Assembly: GCF_900117455.1 (NCBI RefSeq)
Contig: NZ_FPHO01000003.1
Span: 1,516,501-1,580,500 of the forward strand
Length of the DNA: 64,000 nt
Direction of reading: 5' to 3'
Origin: Hyphomicrobium sp. CS1GBMeth3
GTDB taxonomy: Bacteria; Pseudomonadota; Alphaproteobacteria; Rhizobiales; Hyphomicrobiaceae
The notes beneath the pieces are model-generated. The model searched no databases. It saw nothing but the letters and a program-made list of their open reading frames with translations, and had not been told where the DNA came from. Numbering within the stretch: the stretch's first letter is position 1; each line of letters begins with the position of its first letter. Below are positions 15,383 to 25,042 of this stretch, piece by piece. Made by a program: the position numbers and the translations under genes.

Positions 15383-17116
15383 ATGATCGATAAGCCCGAT
15401 CCCGCGAAGGATGCTGGCCGCGGCGACGCGGCGGGTGCCAAGCGCCCGCACGCAACCTTGGATCTCAAGGCAACCGAGGTGAAGCCGGCCGCCACATCGG
15501 AAACGCCGGCTGCCGACAAGAGCGCGTCTGCCGCGAGCCCTGCAACAAAGCCGGCCGCGTCCGCGTCGTCCTCCTCTGCGGCCGCAGCTTCGAGCGCGTC
15601 GCCTGCAGCGACCGCATCGTCGGCATCTTCGCCTGGCGGGAAGCCCGCCGGCTCTGCGGACGCGACTTCCAAGCACTCTCAGCCGGGCAGCACGCCGAAG
15701 CAGGAGCCTGCGTCAAAACCGGCGCTGAAAGCGCCTGCCACGGCCGCGAGCGGCGGTGGCAGTTTCCTTTCGCACCTCGCGGCGGGCGTGATCGGCGGCG
15801 CGCTCGTCTATGCAGGCGCGGCGTTCCTCGGTCCCGACTGGCTGCCGACAGCCGGCAGCGAGAGCGTGTCCAGTCTCGCCACGCGCATTTCGGCGCTCGA
15901 GCAAGTGCCGCGCCAGAGCGCGGACATCGCAGCCATCAACGCCAAGCTCGGCGACGCCGAGGCCCGCCTCGCCAAGCTCGGCGACGCCGAGGCCCGCCTC
16001 GCCAAGCTCGACGAGCTGGAGCGCAACGTCGCGGCGCTGAGCGACGCGCAGCGCACGCTGGAAACTGAGACCAAGTCGCTGAGCGCCGCCGCTCAACAAG
16101 GTGACGCGGCTGCGAGCGGCGAGCGGCTGGCAAAGCTCGAAGAGCAGCTCAGGTTGATCGCTTCCGGCAACGGAGGAGCGAGCGGCGGCACCCAGCATCT
16201 CGCCGCCGTCACGACCAAGATCACCGATGTGGAGGCCGCCGTCGCTTCCGCGCGCCAGGCGGCGGAGGCCGCGACGCTGCGCCTTGAGCGCGAGCTGTCC
16301 CAGATCCGCACCGATCAGGCCCGCAGCACGCAGCGTGTGGACACATCCCGCGCCGATGTGGACCGCCTTGGGGCCTCGGTTGAAGCGGTCAAGGAGGAGA
16401 CCACACGGCTCTCGGGCTCGCTCGGCGAGCTCAGAAGCTCGGTCGATTCGCAGTTGAAGGCGTTCGCCAAGCCTGCCGACGTGACGGCTGCCGTTGGCCC
16501 GGTCAACAGCAAGCTCGCCGAGCTTGAGCAGAACGTGCAGACCGTGGTCCAGAGCGAGCAGAGCCGGCGGCAGGATGCCGAACGTATCGTGCTCTCGCTT
16601 GAGCTTTCCAACCTGAAGCGCGCGCTCGACCGCGGCCAGGGCTCCGCCTACGCGGCAGAGCTGGAGGAGGTGCGCAAGGCCTCCACAGGTCAGCTCGATC
16701 TCGCGCCGCTCGAGCGCTTCAAGGAGACGGGCGTTGCCACGCTCCCCGAGCTCAAGGCGGAGTTCCGTCCGCTCATCAATGCCGTGCTCGACGCCGACGT
16801 CGAGCCGGCCGATGGCTCGGTGCTCGACCGGCTGCTGGCCGGCGCCAAAACCGTCGTACGCGTCCGCAAGGTCAGCCACGACGCCAATGACACCAGCACC
16901 GAGGCGATCGTCTCGCGCATCGAAGCAGCGCTCGACGCCGGCCGCCTCAATGACGTGATCACGCAAGCCAACGCGCTGCCGCAACGCGCGCGCATCCCGA
17001 TGGAGGATTGGTTGATCAAGGTCACCGCGCGCGACACCGTCGACCGTGCCATCGCCGATGTGGAAGGCCGTCTCAAGGCCTCCCTGTCCGGCGCCCCGGC
17101 CCCCGCCCAGAATTGA
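15383..17116 (+). CDS. Mic60/mitofilin-like inner-membrane protein (COG4223, formerly HemX-like)
   Basis: The protein is 577 residues from ATG 15383. The first ~125 residues are Ala/Pro/Ser/Lys-rich and disordered in the cytoplasm. One transmembrane helix follows (FLSHLAAGVIGGALVYAGAAFLG), then a long coiled coil (about residues 160-400) and a globular C-terminal part in the periplasm. This is the layout of alphaproteobacterial Mic60, the homologue of the mitochondrial crista-junction protein; it bends membranes and, in methanotrophs and phototrophs, shapes intracytoplasmic membranes. It lies between hemD and hemY. Within the coiled coil the segment AKLGDAEARL is exactly duplicated. Confidence 0.85.
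   Translation: MIDKPDPAKDAGRGDAAGAKRPHATLDLKATEVKPAATSETPAADKSASAASPATKPAASASSSSAAAASSASPAATASSASSPGGKPAGSADATSKHSQPGSTPKQEPASKPALKAPATAASGGGSFLSHLAAGVIGGALVYAGAAFLGPDWLPTAGSESVSSLATRISALEQVPRQSADIAAINAKLGDAEARLAKLGDAEARLAKLDELERNVAALSDAQRTLETETKSLSAAAQQGDAAASGERLAKLEEQLRLIASGNGGASGGTQHLAAVTTKITDVEAAVASARQAAEAATLRLERELSQIRTDQARSTQRVDTSRADVDRLGASVEAVKEETTRLSGSLGELRSSVDSQLKAFAKPADVTAAVGPVNSKLAELEQNVQTVVQSEQSRRQDAERIVLSLELSNLKRALDRGQGSAYAAELEEVRKASTGQLDLAPLERFKETGVATLPELKAEFRPLINAVLDADVEPADGSVLDRLLAGAKTVVRVRKVSHDANDTSTEAIVSRIEAALDAGRLNDVITQANALPQRARIPMEDWLIKVTARDTVDRAIADVEGRLKASLSGAPAPAQN
15941..16000 (+). repeat. Perfect 30-bp tandem duplication inside the Mic60 gene
   Basis: 15941-15970 and 15971-16000 are identical and the first 10 nt recur at 16001. 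The duplication adds ten residues (AKLGDAEARL), almost three helical turns, to the coiled coil in frame. Perfect identity suggests a recent slippage event. Confidence 0.95.
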
Positions 17117-17130
17117 GAGGACCGCGAGCG

Positions 17131-18780
17131 ATGACGCGTCTCGTCCTGTTTCTCGTCGGGGTCCTTCTGCTGGCCAGCGGTCTCGCATGGCTGGCCGATC
17201 GCCCCGGCTCTCTGTTGATCACGTGGCAGGGCTACGAGATCGAGACCAGCGTCTTCCGCGCGGTCGTGATTTTCGCCGTGCTGATCGGCGCCGCGCTGCT
17301 CGTCTGGAGCTTGCTGAGCCAGATCTGGTCCAGCCCCGCCGCGGTGAGCCATTTCCTCACACGTCGCCGCCAGCGCCGTGGCCTCGACGCGCTCTCCTCG
17401 GGCATGATCGCCATTGGCGCCGGCGACCGCGCCACCGCCACGCGCTATGCGGTCCAGGCGCGCAAATCGCTGCCCAACGAGCCGCTGACGCATCTCCTGC
17501 GCGCCCAGGCCGCGCAGCTTTCCGGCGACAAGGCCACCGCGCGGCGCATCTTCGAAGCCATGCTTGCCGCTCCTGACACCGAGCAGCTCGGACTGCGCGG
17601 ACTGTTCCTCGAAGCCGGCCGCGAGGGCGAGACGGAAGCGCAGCGCCAGTTCGCCGAGCGGGCGTTGAAGCTCAATCCAAAGCTCTCCTGGCCGGTCGAG
17701 GCCCTGTTCGCCATCCAATGCAAGGCGGGCGACTGGGCCGGCGCGCTGGAGACGCTGGCGCTCGCCAAGCGCTATGGCCATGTGGAGCGGCCGGATGCGG
17801 ATCGCCGTCGCGCGGTGCTGCTCGCCGCCCAGGCCCAGGCACTCGAGGAGGAAGATCCCGAAAGGGCTCTGACGCTGGCGCTCGAGGCGCACGGGCTCGC
17901 CCCCTCCCTCATTCCGGCTGCGGCGGTTGCGGGGCGCCTGTTGGCTGCGCGTGGAAACACGCCGCGCGCCGCCAAGATCATGCAGAAAACGTGGGTCAAA
18001 TCCCCGCATCCGGAACTCGCGACCGCCTATGCCTATGCGCGCATCGGCGACAGCCCGCGCGACCGGCTCGACCGCGTGAAGCACCTGTTCACGCTGAACC
18101 CCATGTCGATCGAAAGCTCCATCGCCGTGGCTGTGGCCGCGATCGAGGCCCGAGACTACGACGAAGCGCGCCGCATCCTGCAGCCGTTCCTGGATCAGGG
18201 GCTGACGCGGCGGGTCGCGGCGCTCATGGCCCGCGTCGAGGCCGAGGAGAACGGCGACAAGGGCAAGGCGCGCGAGTGGCTCGCCCGCGCCGCCACAGCG
18301 CCGCGCGATGCGGCGTGGATTGCCGACGGCGTCATCTCGGATCGCTGGGCACCTGTCTCGCCGGTCACGGGCAAGATCGATTCCTTCGAATGGCGCGTGC
18401 CGGCGGACGAGGTCGAGGACGAGGGCCGTATCCTTGGCGCCGAGCTCACCGAGTTCATCGCCTCGAGCGAGCCTGAAACGGTGATCGTCAAAGCAGAGGT
18501 CGTCGCCGTCGCAAACGATCAGAAATCCAAGAAGACGGAGGACCTACCCGCCGCGTCGGAGGCCGAACCCGTTGCGCAGGCGGCGCCTGCTCCGAAAGCC
18601 GCGACTGCTGTCGCCGACAACGCCGCTGCGCCCTCTCCGGCGTCACCAAAGCCGGCCTCGCGCGCACCCGAGCGCTCCCGGCCCGTCGAGGAACCTCGTA
18701 TCTTCACGCCGCCCCGCGCCCCTGACGACCCCGGTCCCGAACCCGACGAGACACCGGACATTCGGAACGCGAGCGCCTAG
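17131..18780 (+). CDS. hemY: HemY-like TPR inner-membrane protein
   Basis: The protein is 549 residues from ATG 17131. Two transmembrane helices open it (about residues 3-20 and 40-64, HemY_N domain). TPR-like helical repeats fill residues ~90-400, and a Pro/Ala-rich disordered tail takes the last ~100. HemY proteins of this type sit with the heme genes and are thought to bind or organise the pathway; they are not the protoporphyrinogen oxidase of the same name. The tail is longer than in enterobacteria, as usual in alphaproteobacteria. It is the last gene of the hem operon. Confidence 0.88.
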   Translation: MTRLVLFLVGVLLLASGLAWLADRPGSLLITWQGYEIETSVFRAVVIFAVLIGAALLVWSLLSQIWSSPAAVSHFLTRRRQRRGLDALSSGMIAIGAGDRATATRYAVQARKSLPNEPLTHLLRAQAAQLSGDKATARRIFEAMLAAPDTEQLGLRGLFLEAGREGETEAQRQFAERALKLNPKLSWPVEALFAIQCKAGDWAGALETLALAKRYGHVERPDADRRRAVLLAAQAQALEEEDPERALTLALEAHGLAPSLIPAAAVAGRLLAARGNTPRAAKIMQKTWVKSPHPELATAYAYARIGDSPRDRLDRVKHLFTLNPMSIESSIAVAVAAIEARDYDEARRILQPFLDQGLTRRVAALMARVEAEENGDKGKAREWLARAATAPRDAAWIADGVISDRWAPVSPVTGKIDSFEWRVPADEVEDEGRILGAELTEFIASSEPETVIVKAEVVAVANDQKSKKTEDLPAASEAEPVAQAAPAPKAATAVADNAAAPSPASPKPASRAPERSRPVEEPRIFTPPRAPDDPGPEPDETPDIRNASA

Positions 18781-18843
18781 TTGGTCTGTCTGTTCTTTGG
18801 GCGGCTGGACGGGGTGTCGCAGATTTGGGCAGAAGATCCCTGC

Positions 18844-18857
18844 CTGATCCGGATCAA
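18844..18857. promoter_or_regulatory. FNR/FixK-like box upstream of acs
   Basis: CTGATCCGGATCAA matches 9 of 10 consensus bases of TTGAT-N4-ATCAA and is centred 92 nt upstream of the acs start. The distance is similar to that of the perfect box before the phasin gene (99 nt). It lies in the 162-nt gap after hemY. Confidence 0.4.
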
Positions 18858-18942
18858 TTCGACCAAGGGGCAAGTTGTGGCTAGCTGGCTATTGGTCCCA
18901 TAATGTAGCCAGAACAATAAACGATCTCCGGGAGGACTATCG

Positions 18943-20895
18943 ATGTCGGATAAGATTTATCCCGTCCCGCCCGCGTGGGCGAGCCGCGCATGGCTCGACA
19001 ACGCTAAATACAAGGCTCTGTATGAGCGCTCGGTCACCGATCCCGAGGGTTTCTGGGCTGAGAACGGCCGGCGGGTCGACTGGATCAAGCCGTACACCAA
19101 GGTCAAGAGCACGACGTTCGGCCCGGATGACGTTTCGATCAAATGGTTCGAGGACGGCACGCTGAACGTTGCCGCCAACTGCGTCGATCGCCATCTCGCG
19201 ACGCGCGCCGACCAGGTGGCCATCATCTGGGAAGGTGACGACCCGACCGAGGATGCCGCCATCACCTATCGCCAGCTGCACGAGCGCGTGTCGCGCTTTG
19301 CCAACGTGCTGAAGGCGCACGGCGTGAAGAAAGGCGACCGCGTCACGATCTATCTGCCGATGATCCCGGAGGCCGCCTACGCCATGCTGGCTGCGGCCCG
19401 CATCGGCGCCATTCATTCTGTGGTGTTCGCCGGCTTCTCGCCCGATAGCCTCGCCGGCCGCGTCGAGGACGCGGGTTCGAAGTTCATCATCACCGCCGAC
19501 GAAGGCCTGCGTGGCGGCAAGACTGTGCCGCTTAAGAAGAACACCGACGAAGCTCTGAAGCGCTGCGCCGAGGGCGATGAGAAGGTTCTCGTCGTGCGCC
19601 GCACCGGCAATCCCATTTCATGGACCGGTGGCCGAGACCTGTGGCTGCACGAGGAGATGGAGAAGGTCTCGGCCGACTGTCCGCCGGAAGAGGTGAATGC
19701 CGAGGATCCGCTCTTTATCCTCTATACGTCGGGCTCGACGGGCAAGCCGAAGGGCGTTGTACACACGACGGGCGGCTACCTCGTCTACGCGGCGATGACG
19801 CACCAGTACGTGTTCGACTATCACGACGGTGATATCTACTGGTGCACGGCCGACGTCGGCTGGGTCACTGGCCACAGCTACATCGTCTATGGTCCGCTCG
19901 CCAACGGCGGCACCACGCTGATGTTCGAGGGCGTGCCCACCTATCCCACAGCCTCGCGTTTCTGGAGCGTCGTCGACAAGTGGAAGGTGAACACGTTCTA
20001 CACGGCACCGACCGCGATCCGCTCGCTCATGGGAGCCGGCGACGACCTCGTGAAGCGCACCGATCGCTCGTCGCTGCGTCTGCTGGGAAGCGTCGGCGAG
20101 CCGATCAATCCCGAGGCGTGGGAATGGTACTACCACGTCGTCGGCGAGGAGCGCTGCCCGATCGTCGACACTTGGTGGCAGACCGAGACCGGCGGTATTC
20201 TCATCACGCCGTTGCCTGGCGCCATCGCGCAGAAGCCCGGCTCCGCGACGCTGCCGTTCTTCGGCGTGCAGCCCGCCCTCGTCGATGACAAGGGCACGGT
20301 CCTCGAAGGTGCTGCGCAAGGCAACCTCGTGCTGCTCGACAGCTGGCCGGGCCAGGCACGCACGCTTTACGGCGACCACGACCGCTTTGTGCAGACCTAC
20401 TTCAGTACGTATCCAGGCACCTACTTCACGGGTGACGGATGCCGGCGCGACGAGGACGGGTATTACTGGATCACGGGCCGCGTCGACGACGTGATCAACG
20501 TCTCCGGCCACCGCATGGGCACCGCCGAGGTCGAGAGCGCGCTCGTTGCGCACCCGAAGGTCGCGGAAGCCGCCGTCGTCGGCTACCCGCACGATCTCAA
20601 GGGCCAGGGCATCTATTGCTACGTGACGCTGATCTCCGGTGAGCAGCCGTCGGAAGAGCTGCGCAAGGAGCTGGTGCTGCACGTGCGCCGTGAGATCGGC
20701 CCCATCGCCTCGCCGGACGTAGTGCAGTTCGCGCCGGGACTTCCGAAGACGCGTTCGGGCAAGATCATGCGCCGCATCCTGCGCAAGATTGCCGAGGACG
20801 AGTTCGGCAGCCTCGGCGACACGTCCACGCTGGCTGATCCGACCGTCGTCGACGACCTGATCTCGAACCGGCAGAACCGCAAGGCGGCAAGCTAA
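18943..20895 (+). CDS. acs: Acetyl-CoA synthetase
   Basis: The protein is 650 residues, full length for AMP-forming Acs. It activates acetate to acetyl-CoA through acetyl-AMP. The N-terminal ACAS_N segment, the P-loop [19 protein letters not shown], the core WWQTETGG, and the C-terminal [11 protein letters not shown] whose Lys is the usual site of regulatory acetylation are all present. GGGAGG precedes the ATG. It is a single-gene unit with a strong terminator. In a methylotroph it allows growth on, or scavenging of, acetate. Confidence 0.97.
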   Translation: MSDKIYPVPPAWASRAWLDNAKYKALYERSVTDPEGFWAENGRRVDWIKPYTKVKSTTFGPDDVSIKWFEDGTLNVAANCVDRHLATRADQVAIIWEGDDPTEDAAITYRQLHERVSRFANVLKAHGVKKGDRVTIYLPMIPEAAYAMLAAARIGAIHSVVFAGFSPDSLAGRVEDAGSKFIITADEGLRGGKTVPLKKNTDEALKRCAEGDEKVLVVRRTGNPISWTGGRDLWLHEEMEKVSADCPPEEVNAEDPLFILYTSGSTGKPKGVVHTTGGYLVYAAMTHQYVFDYHDGDIYWCTADVGWVTGHSYIVYGPLANGGTTLMFEGVPTYPTASRFWSVVDKWKVNTFYTAPTAIRSLMGAGDDLVKRTDRSSLRLLGSVGEPINPEAWEWYYHVVGEERCPIVDTWWQTETGGILITPLPGAIAQKPGSATLPFFGVQPALVDDKGTVLEGAAQGNLVLLDSWPGQARTLYGDHDRFVQTYFSTYPGTYFTGDGCRRDEDGYYWITGRVDDVINVSGHRMGTAEVESALVAHPKVAEAAVVGYPHDLKGQGIYCYVTLISGEQPSEELRKELVLHVRREIGPIASPDVVQFAPGLPKTRSGKIMRRILRKIAEDEFGSLGDTSTLADPTVVDDLISNRQNRKAAS

Positions 20896-20919
20896 GACGA
20901 TCGTCACATAAAGCGCAGC

Positions 20920-20952
20920 GCCCTCGCTCGCCGAGCGAGTGAGGGCTTTTTT
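20920..20952 (+). terminator. Terminator after acs
   Basis: GCCCTCGCTCGC (20920-20931) pairs with GCGAGTGAGGGC (20935-20946) with one G-T wobble, followed by six T. It lies between acs and the convergent M3 peptidase gene. Confidence 0.9.
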
Positions 20953-20957
20953 GCGCG

Positions 20958-23030
20958 TTAAGTAAGGCCGCGCTTGCGCAGGAGGCCTTCGACCTCGGGC
21001 GGCCGGCCGCGGAACGCCACGTATGCATCCAGCGCATCCTGCTTGTTTCCGGCGGCGTAGATGTGCGTCTTGAGCTTGGTCGCCGTGCGCTTGTCGAACA
21101 CGTTGCCCGTCTCGACGAAAGCCGCGAATGCATCCGCGTCCATGACCTCGGACCAGAGATAGCTGTAGTAGCCGGCCGCATAGCCGCCGATGATGTGCTG
21201 GAAATGCGGGATGCGGTGGCGCGGCACGATCTCCGCCGGCATGCCGATGCGTGCCAGCACCTCGCTCTCGAACGCATCGACATCGAGCCCGGCCGTATCG
21301 GAGAGCGAATGCAGCTCGAGGTCGAGCAGCGTCGACGCCGTGTACTCCACTGTCGCGAAGCCCTGGTTGAAGGTGCGCGCCGCCTCGAGCTGGTCGAGCA
21401 GCCGCTGCGGCATCGATTTTCCCGTCTCCGCATGCAACGCAAAGCGCTTCAGAACTTCCGGCCGCGACAGCCAGTGCTCGTAGAGCTGCGACGGCAGCTC
21501 TACGAAGTCCTGCAGCACGTTGGTCATGGCGAGCGACGGATAGGTCACGTCGGACAAGAGGCCGTGCAACCCGTGGCCCAGCTCGTGGAACAGCGTCCGC
21601 GCATCGTCAAACGAGAGCAGCGTCGGCGTGCCGGGCGCGCCGCGCGCCACGCTCATGACGTTGACGACGATGGGGCGTACATTGCCGGCGAGCTTCTGCT
21701 GCGTACGGTAGGACGACATCCAGGCGCCGGAGCGCTTGGATGGGCGCGCATAGTAGTCGCCGTAGAAAAGCCCGACGTGCTCGCCGGCTTTCGTCTTCAC
21801 CTCCCACGCGCGCACGTCCGGATGATAGACGGGAACGTCGTCACGCTCATCGAACACCAGCCCGAATAGGCGTCCAGCCGTGTTGAAGGCGGCTTCAAGA
21901 ACGTTCTCGAGCTTGAGATACGAGCGCACCTCCGCCTCGTCGAGATCGTAGCGTGCCTTGCGTTCTTTCTCGGCGTAATAGCGCCAGTCCCACGCTGCGA
22001 TCTTGGCGTTGTCGCCGCCCGCCCGCGCGCGCGCCTGCAACGCATCGCGCTCGGCGCGCGCACTCCTGAGCGCCGCGGGCCATACTTTGTCGAGAAGCTT
22101 GCGCACTTCGGCGGACGTGCGCGCCATGGTGTCGTCGAGCGCATAAGCCGCGAAGGTGTCGAAACCGAGCAGGCGCGCAAGCTCCGCGCGCAGTTCCATG
22201 ATGCGCACGGTGATCTTGCGGTTGTCGGTGGCGCCGCCGAGCTCGCCGCGCTTGATCCAGGCCTTGAAGGCCTCCTCGCGCAGATCGCGCCGCGAGGAAA
22301 ATTGCAGGAACGGCTCGACGCTCGACCGCGCGAGCGTAATCGCATGCCTGCCGGGTTTTCCGAGTTCGATGGCAGCCTGCGCGGCCGCGGCACGGACAGT
22401 GTCGGGCAAGCCGGCGAGATCGCGCTCGCCGTCGAGGATCAAATGCCAAGCCTGTTCGTCGGCGAGAACATTCTGCGTGAACTGGGTGCCGAGCGTCGCC
22501 AGCTCCGTATTGATTTCGGCAATGCGCTTGCGCGCCTTGGCATCGAGCTTTGCGCCGGCGCGCACGAAGCTCTTGTAGGTGCGTTCGAGGAGCCGCAGAG
22601 CTTCGGCATCGAGGTCGAGCTCCTCGCGGCGCCCGTAATGATCGGCAATGCGCAGGAACAGGCGCCGATTGAGCAGAAGCGCGCTCTGGTGCTTCGCGAG
22701 CTTCGGCGCCATGTCGCGCTCGACCGCCTGCAAAGCTTCATTAGTGTCGGCGCTCGCGAGGTTGAAGAAGACGTCCGCCACTTTGCTCAGCAGCGTGCCG
22801 CTCTTCTCCAAGGCGATGATCGTGTTGGCGAAGGTCGGCTTCGCCGTGCGTGAGGCGATCTCCGCGATCTCGCGCCGGTGCACGGCTAAGGCCTGGGCGA
22901 ACGCAGGCTTGAAATGCTGCGGTTTGATCAAATGGAACGGGGGCACCTTGAACGGCGTCCGCCAAGGCGCGAGCAACGGGTTCTGCCGGGTCTTGGTTGC
23001 CGCTGTCTTTGCGCCGCTCTTGTTCGCCAT
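20958..23030 (-). CDS. M3 family zinc metallopeptidase (peptidyl-dipeptidase Dcp / oligopeptidase A type)
   Basis: The protein is 690 residues. The thermolysin-like zinc site FHELGHGLHGLL is near residue 470, with the downstream Glu in DFVELPSQLYEHW. FYGDYYARPSKRSGAWM and GYAAGYYSYLWSEVMDADAF near the C-terminus are typical of the M3A subfamily. It degrades short peptides in the cytoplasm; there is no signal peptide. ATG 23030 has an in-frame GTG directly before it. It converges with acs. Confidence 0.92.
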   Translation of the reverse strand: MANKSGAKTAATKTRQNPLLAPWRTPFKVPPFHLIKPQHFKPAFAQALAVHRREIAEIASRTAKPTFANTIIALEKSGTLLSKVADVFFNLASADTNEALQAVERDMAPKLAKHQSALLLNRRLFLRIADHYGRREELDLDAEALRLLERTYKSFVRAGAKLDAKARKRIAEINTELATLGTQFTQNVLADEQAWHLILDGERDLAGLPDTVRAAAAQAAIELGKPGRHAITLARSSVEPFLQFSSRRDLREEAFKAWIKRGELGGATDNRKITVRIMELRAELARLLGFDTFAAYALDDTMARTSAEVRKLLDKVWPAALRSARAERDALQARARAGGDNAKIAAWDWRYYAEKERKARYDLDEAEVRSYLKLENVLEAAFNTAGRLFGLVFDERDDVPVYHPDVRAWEVKTKAGEHVGLFYGDYYARPSKRSGAWMSSYRTQQKLAGNVRPIVVNVMSVARGAPGTPTLLSFDDARTLFHELGHGLHGLLSDVTYPSLAMTNVLQDFVELPSQLYEHWLSRPEVLKRFALHAETGKSMPQRLLDQLEAARTFNQGFATVEYTASTLLDLELHSLSDTAGLDVDAFESEVLARIGMPAEIVPRHRIPHFQHIIGGYAAGYYSYLWSEVMDADAFAAFVETGNVFDKRTATKLKTHIYAAGNKQDALDAYVAFRGRPPEVEGLLRKRGLT

Positions 23031-23555
23031 CACGCGCCTCGCTTAATCTCAGGGAGAGGCAATCGATAGCGGAACCCCATGCGAAAGACAAAGGGCCGGT
23101 TCGCACCGACCCCTTGCCCGAGACGAGAGCAACAATGGGAAGCGTGGCCCCGCCCGACAACCAAGCCCTGACCGGACTGGGGGCTTGGGGGACCCGGTCA
23201 GCCAAGGCAGCCGAGCGGAGGTCAACAGATACGAGTCTGATGCTGCATCGGGGCGGACACGCGGCAGCCAAGCGACGTCATTCCGGCGGCACGAAGGATT
23301 TTCTGTGCCGCTGGAGTTGTCGTCGAAGGATGGAAAAGAATGGGCCCGGTCCAGGGAGATGGCCTCGGATGGGGGCTTGGGGCTTATCCGAAGGCTGGGG
23401 ATGGACCGGGCCAATCGCTAATGAAAACCATCATACGGGCCAATGGGGCCCGGCGAGGGAGGTATTGTGGCGGTGCTGTGAAATCTTTGAACCGCGACCG
23501 CTTGAAAAAATACGAGGCCGGCGCGATCATAAACGATAGCAGCAGGGAGGCGCCC
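23031..23555. other. 525-nt divergent gap with twin G-rich-loop hairpins
   Basis: There is no convincing gene between the M3 peptidase and DUF2794. Two hairpins stand out. CTGACCGG/CCGGTCAG (23168-23175, 23194-23201) encloses a loop with GGGGGCTTGGGG. A longer one has outer stem GGCCCGGTCCA/TGGACCGGGCC (23343-23353, 23402-23412) and inner stem TCGGAT/ATCCGA (23365-23370, 23386-23391), with the same 12-mer in its loop. Both could form in a leader of the DUF2794 mRNA or in a separate small RNA. No known RNA family was recognised. Confidence 0.4.
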
Positions 23556-23960
23556 TTGAGCGAATCCGACCCCATACGTTTCCGCCCGCCCGACACGGGC
23601 GCTTCGCCACGGCCTCGCACGCAGCTTAGCCTGGCCTCCTCGGCTCAATCCCGCAGCATCACCCATCCGGTCGTCACGTTCGACCGCGCTGAGCTCGACG
23701 CTATCCTTGCGGTCTACGCGCGCAAGGTGGCAGCCGGCGAGTGGCGCGACTACGCCCTCCAGATGGGGCGGGAGAAAGCCGTATTCGCCATCTTCCAGCG
23801 CGCGTCGGAGTATCCGCTGTTCCGCGTCGAAAAATGCCCGCGGCTGGCCCGCAGGCAAGGCGAGTACAGCGTTGTGCTGCGCAGCGGCGTCATCCTGAAG
23901 CGCGGCCACGAGTTGGCGCGCGTGCTCGCCGCCTGCGAGAGCGTGAAGCTCAGCCACTAG
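23556..23960 (+). CDS. DUF2794 family protein
   Basis: The protein is 134 residues and starts at TTG 23556, which has GGGAGG 5 nt upstream; the frame is open further 5' but reads as low-complexity non-coding sequence. The conserved body is VTFDRAELDAILAVYARKVAAGEWRDYAL, followed by GREKAVFAIFQRASEYPLFRVEK and GVILKRGHELARVL. DUF2794 is widespread in alphaproteobacteria and of unknown function. A bidirectional terminator separates it from the convergent BI-1 gene. Confidence 0.85.
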   Translation: MSESDPIRFRPPDTGASPRPRTQLSLASSAQSRSITHPVVTFDRAELDAILAVYARKVAAGEWRDYALQMGREKAVFAIFQRASEYPLFRVEKCPRLARRQGEYSVVLRSGVILKRGHELARVLAACESVKLSH

Positions 23961-24000
23961 GGCCAAGGCCGGCTGAGGACACTCACGGCGCCCAAACGAA

Positions 24001-24032
24001 AAGGGCCTCGCGGTGAGCGAGGCCCTTCGTTT
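24001..24032. terminator. Bidirectional terminator between DUF2794 and the BI-1 gene
   Basis: An 11-bp perfect stem AAGGGCCTCGC/GCGAGGCCCTT (24001-24011 and 24017-24027) has a 5-nt loop. T-rich sequence follows on the + side (CGTTTCTC), and on the minus side TTTTCGTTT follows. Confidence 0.85.
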
Positions 24033-24052
24033 CTCTTGGACGGGTATCCGTC

Positions 24053-24826
24053 TTACTCGCGGTCGCCGAGCAGCGTCAGCAGGTTGACGAACAGGCCCAC
24101 GAAGTCCTGGTAGAGCGACAGGGCGCCGAGGATAGAAGCCTTGGCGGCCGCCTCGGCATTGCCGGCGACCTCGTAGTAGACGTCCTTGATGCGCTGCGTG
24201 TCGTAGGCCGTGAGGCCGGCGAACACGAGCACGCCGATGACCGAGATCGCAAACTGCATAGCGCTCGACTGCATGAAGATGTTCACGACCGCGGCGATGA
24301 TGACGCCGATCAGGCCCATGAACAGGAACGAGCCCCAGCCCGAGATGTCACGCTTCGTCGTGTAGCCCCAGACGCTGAGGGCCGCGAAGGTGGCCGCCGT
24401 GATGAAGAACACGTTGGCGATCGAGCTGCCGGTGTAGACGAGCAGCAGCGACGACAGCGACGCACCGACCAGCGCGGCGTAGATCCAGAACGAGGTCTGG
24501 GCGGCCGCCGGGCTCATCGAGCTGGCACGGAAGGCGAAGAAAAACACGAACGCGATCGGAGCCAGGAAGAGCAGCCAGCGGAGCGGGCTCGTGTAGAGCG
24601 CGACGCCGAATGCGGTCAGCGCTTGGCCGTTCGGCAACGTGGCGGCGGCGGACGCCGGGTCAGTGGTAACGGCCATTGAATAGATCAGGTAGGCGACGAT
24701 GCCGGTCAGGGCGACGCCGGCCGCCATGTAATTGTAAACGCCCAGCATGTACGCGCGCAGACCTTCGTCGACATCGGCGCGGCCGACGGTCGTCGATTGC
24801 GAATATCTGCTGTCAAACTGTGCCAT
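24053..24826 (-). CDS. Bax inhibitor-1/YccA family membrane protein
   Basis: The protein is 257 residues from ATG 24826. Seven transmembrane segments follow a ~25-residue soluble N-terminus. LTAYDTQRIKDVYYEV in the sixth-seventh helix region and the final LYQDFVGLFVNLLTLLG are hallmarks of the family. BI-1 proteins are calcium-leak channels or stress-adaptation factors; in bacteria they interact with FtsH and membrane proteins. The upstream in-frame extension to 24907 is poor in conservation and lies inside the probable leader. Confidence 0.92.
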   Translation of the reverse strand: MAQFDSRYSQSTTVGRADVDEGLRAYMLGVYNYMAAGVALTGIVAYLIYSMAVTTDPASAAATLPNGQALTAFGVALYTSPLRWLLFLAPIAFVFFFAFRASSMSPAAAQTSFWIYAALVGASLSSLLLVYTGSSIANVFFITAATFAALSVWGYTTKRDISGWGSFLFMGLIGVIIAAVVNIFMQSSAMQFAISVIGVLVFAGLTAYDTQRIKDVYYEVAGNAEAAAKASILGALSLYQDFVGLFVNLLTLLGDRE

Positions 24827-24939
24827 AGTGTTCTGAGTCCCCTTAAAGACTTCTAGCGCAAACCGAATTTGCCCAGGGCATGTTGGATCAGGTGCAGTCC
24901 TTTTCAAGGCACGTCCTGATCACCGGGCACTTAGCGGCT

Positions 24940-24968
24940 TATATAGGTCAATTCGGTCAGAATGTTAA
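24940..24968 (-). promoter_or_regulatory. Sigma70-like promoter of the BI-1 gene
   Basis: On the minus strand TTAACA (24963-24968) and TATATA (24940-24945) are 17 bp apart. The 5' leader would be about 105 nt. Assigned by eye. Confidence 0.4.
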
Positions 24969-25042
24969 TGTGGATTGTCCCTTAGGGTCCAGCGAAATAC
25001 TTAGGGTAATTTACCGAGTGAAAAGAAGAAGCGTGCGAACAA

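Noticed and set aside
23049..23414. 121-codon minus-strand frame in the gap before DUF2794
   Set aside because: No ribosome site, Ser/Pro/Arg-rich low-information translation, and it runs through both hairpins.
23031..23555. 6S RNA or signal-recognition-particle RNA
   Set aside because: No long rod with central bubble and none of the conserved SRP apical sequence. The two hairpins have unrelated stems.
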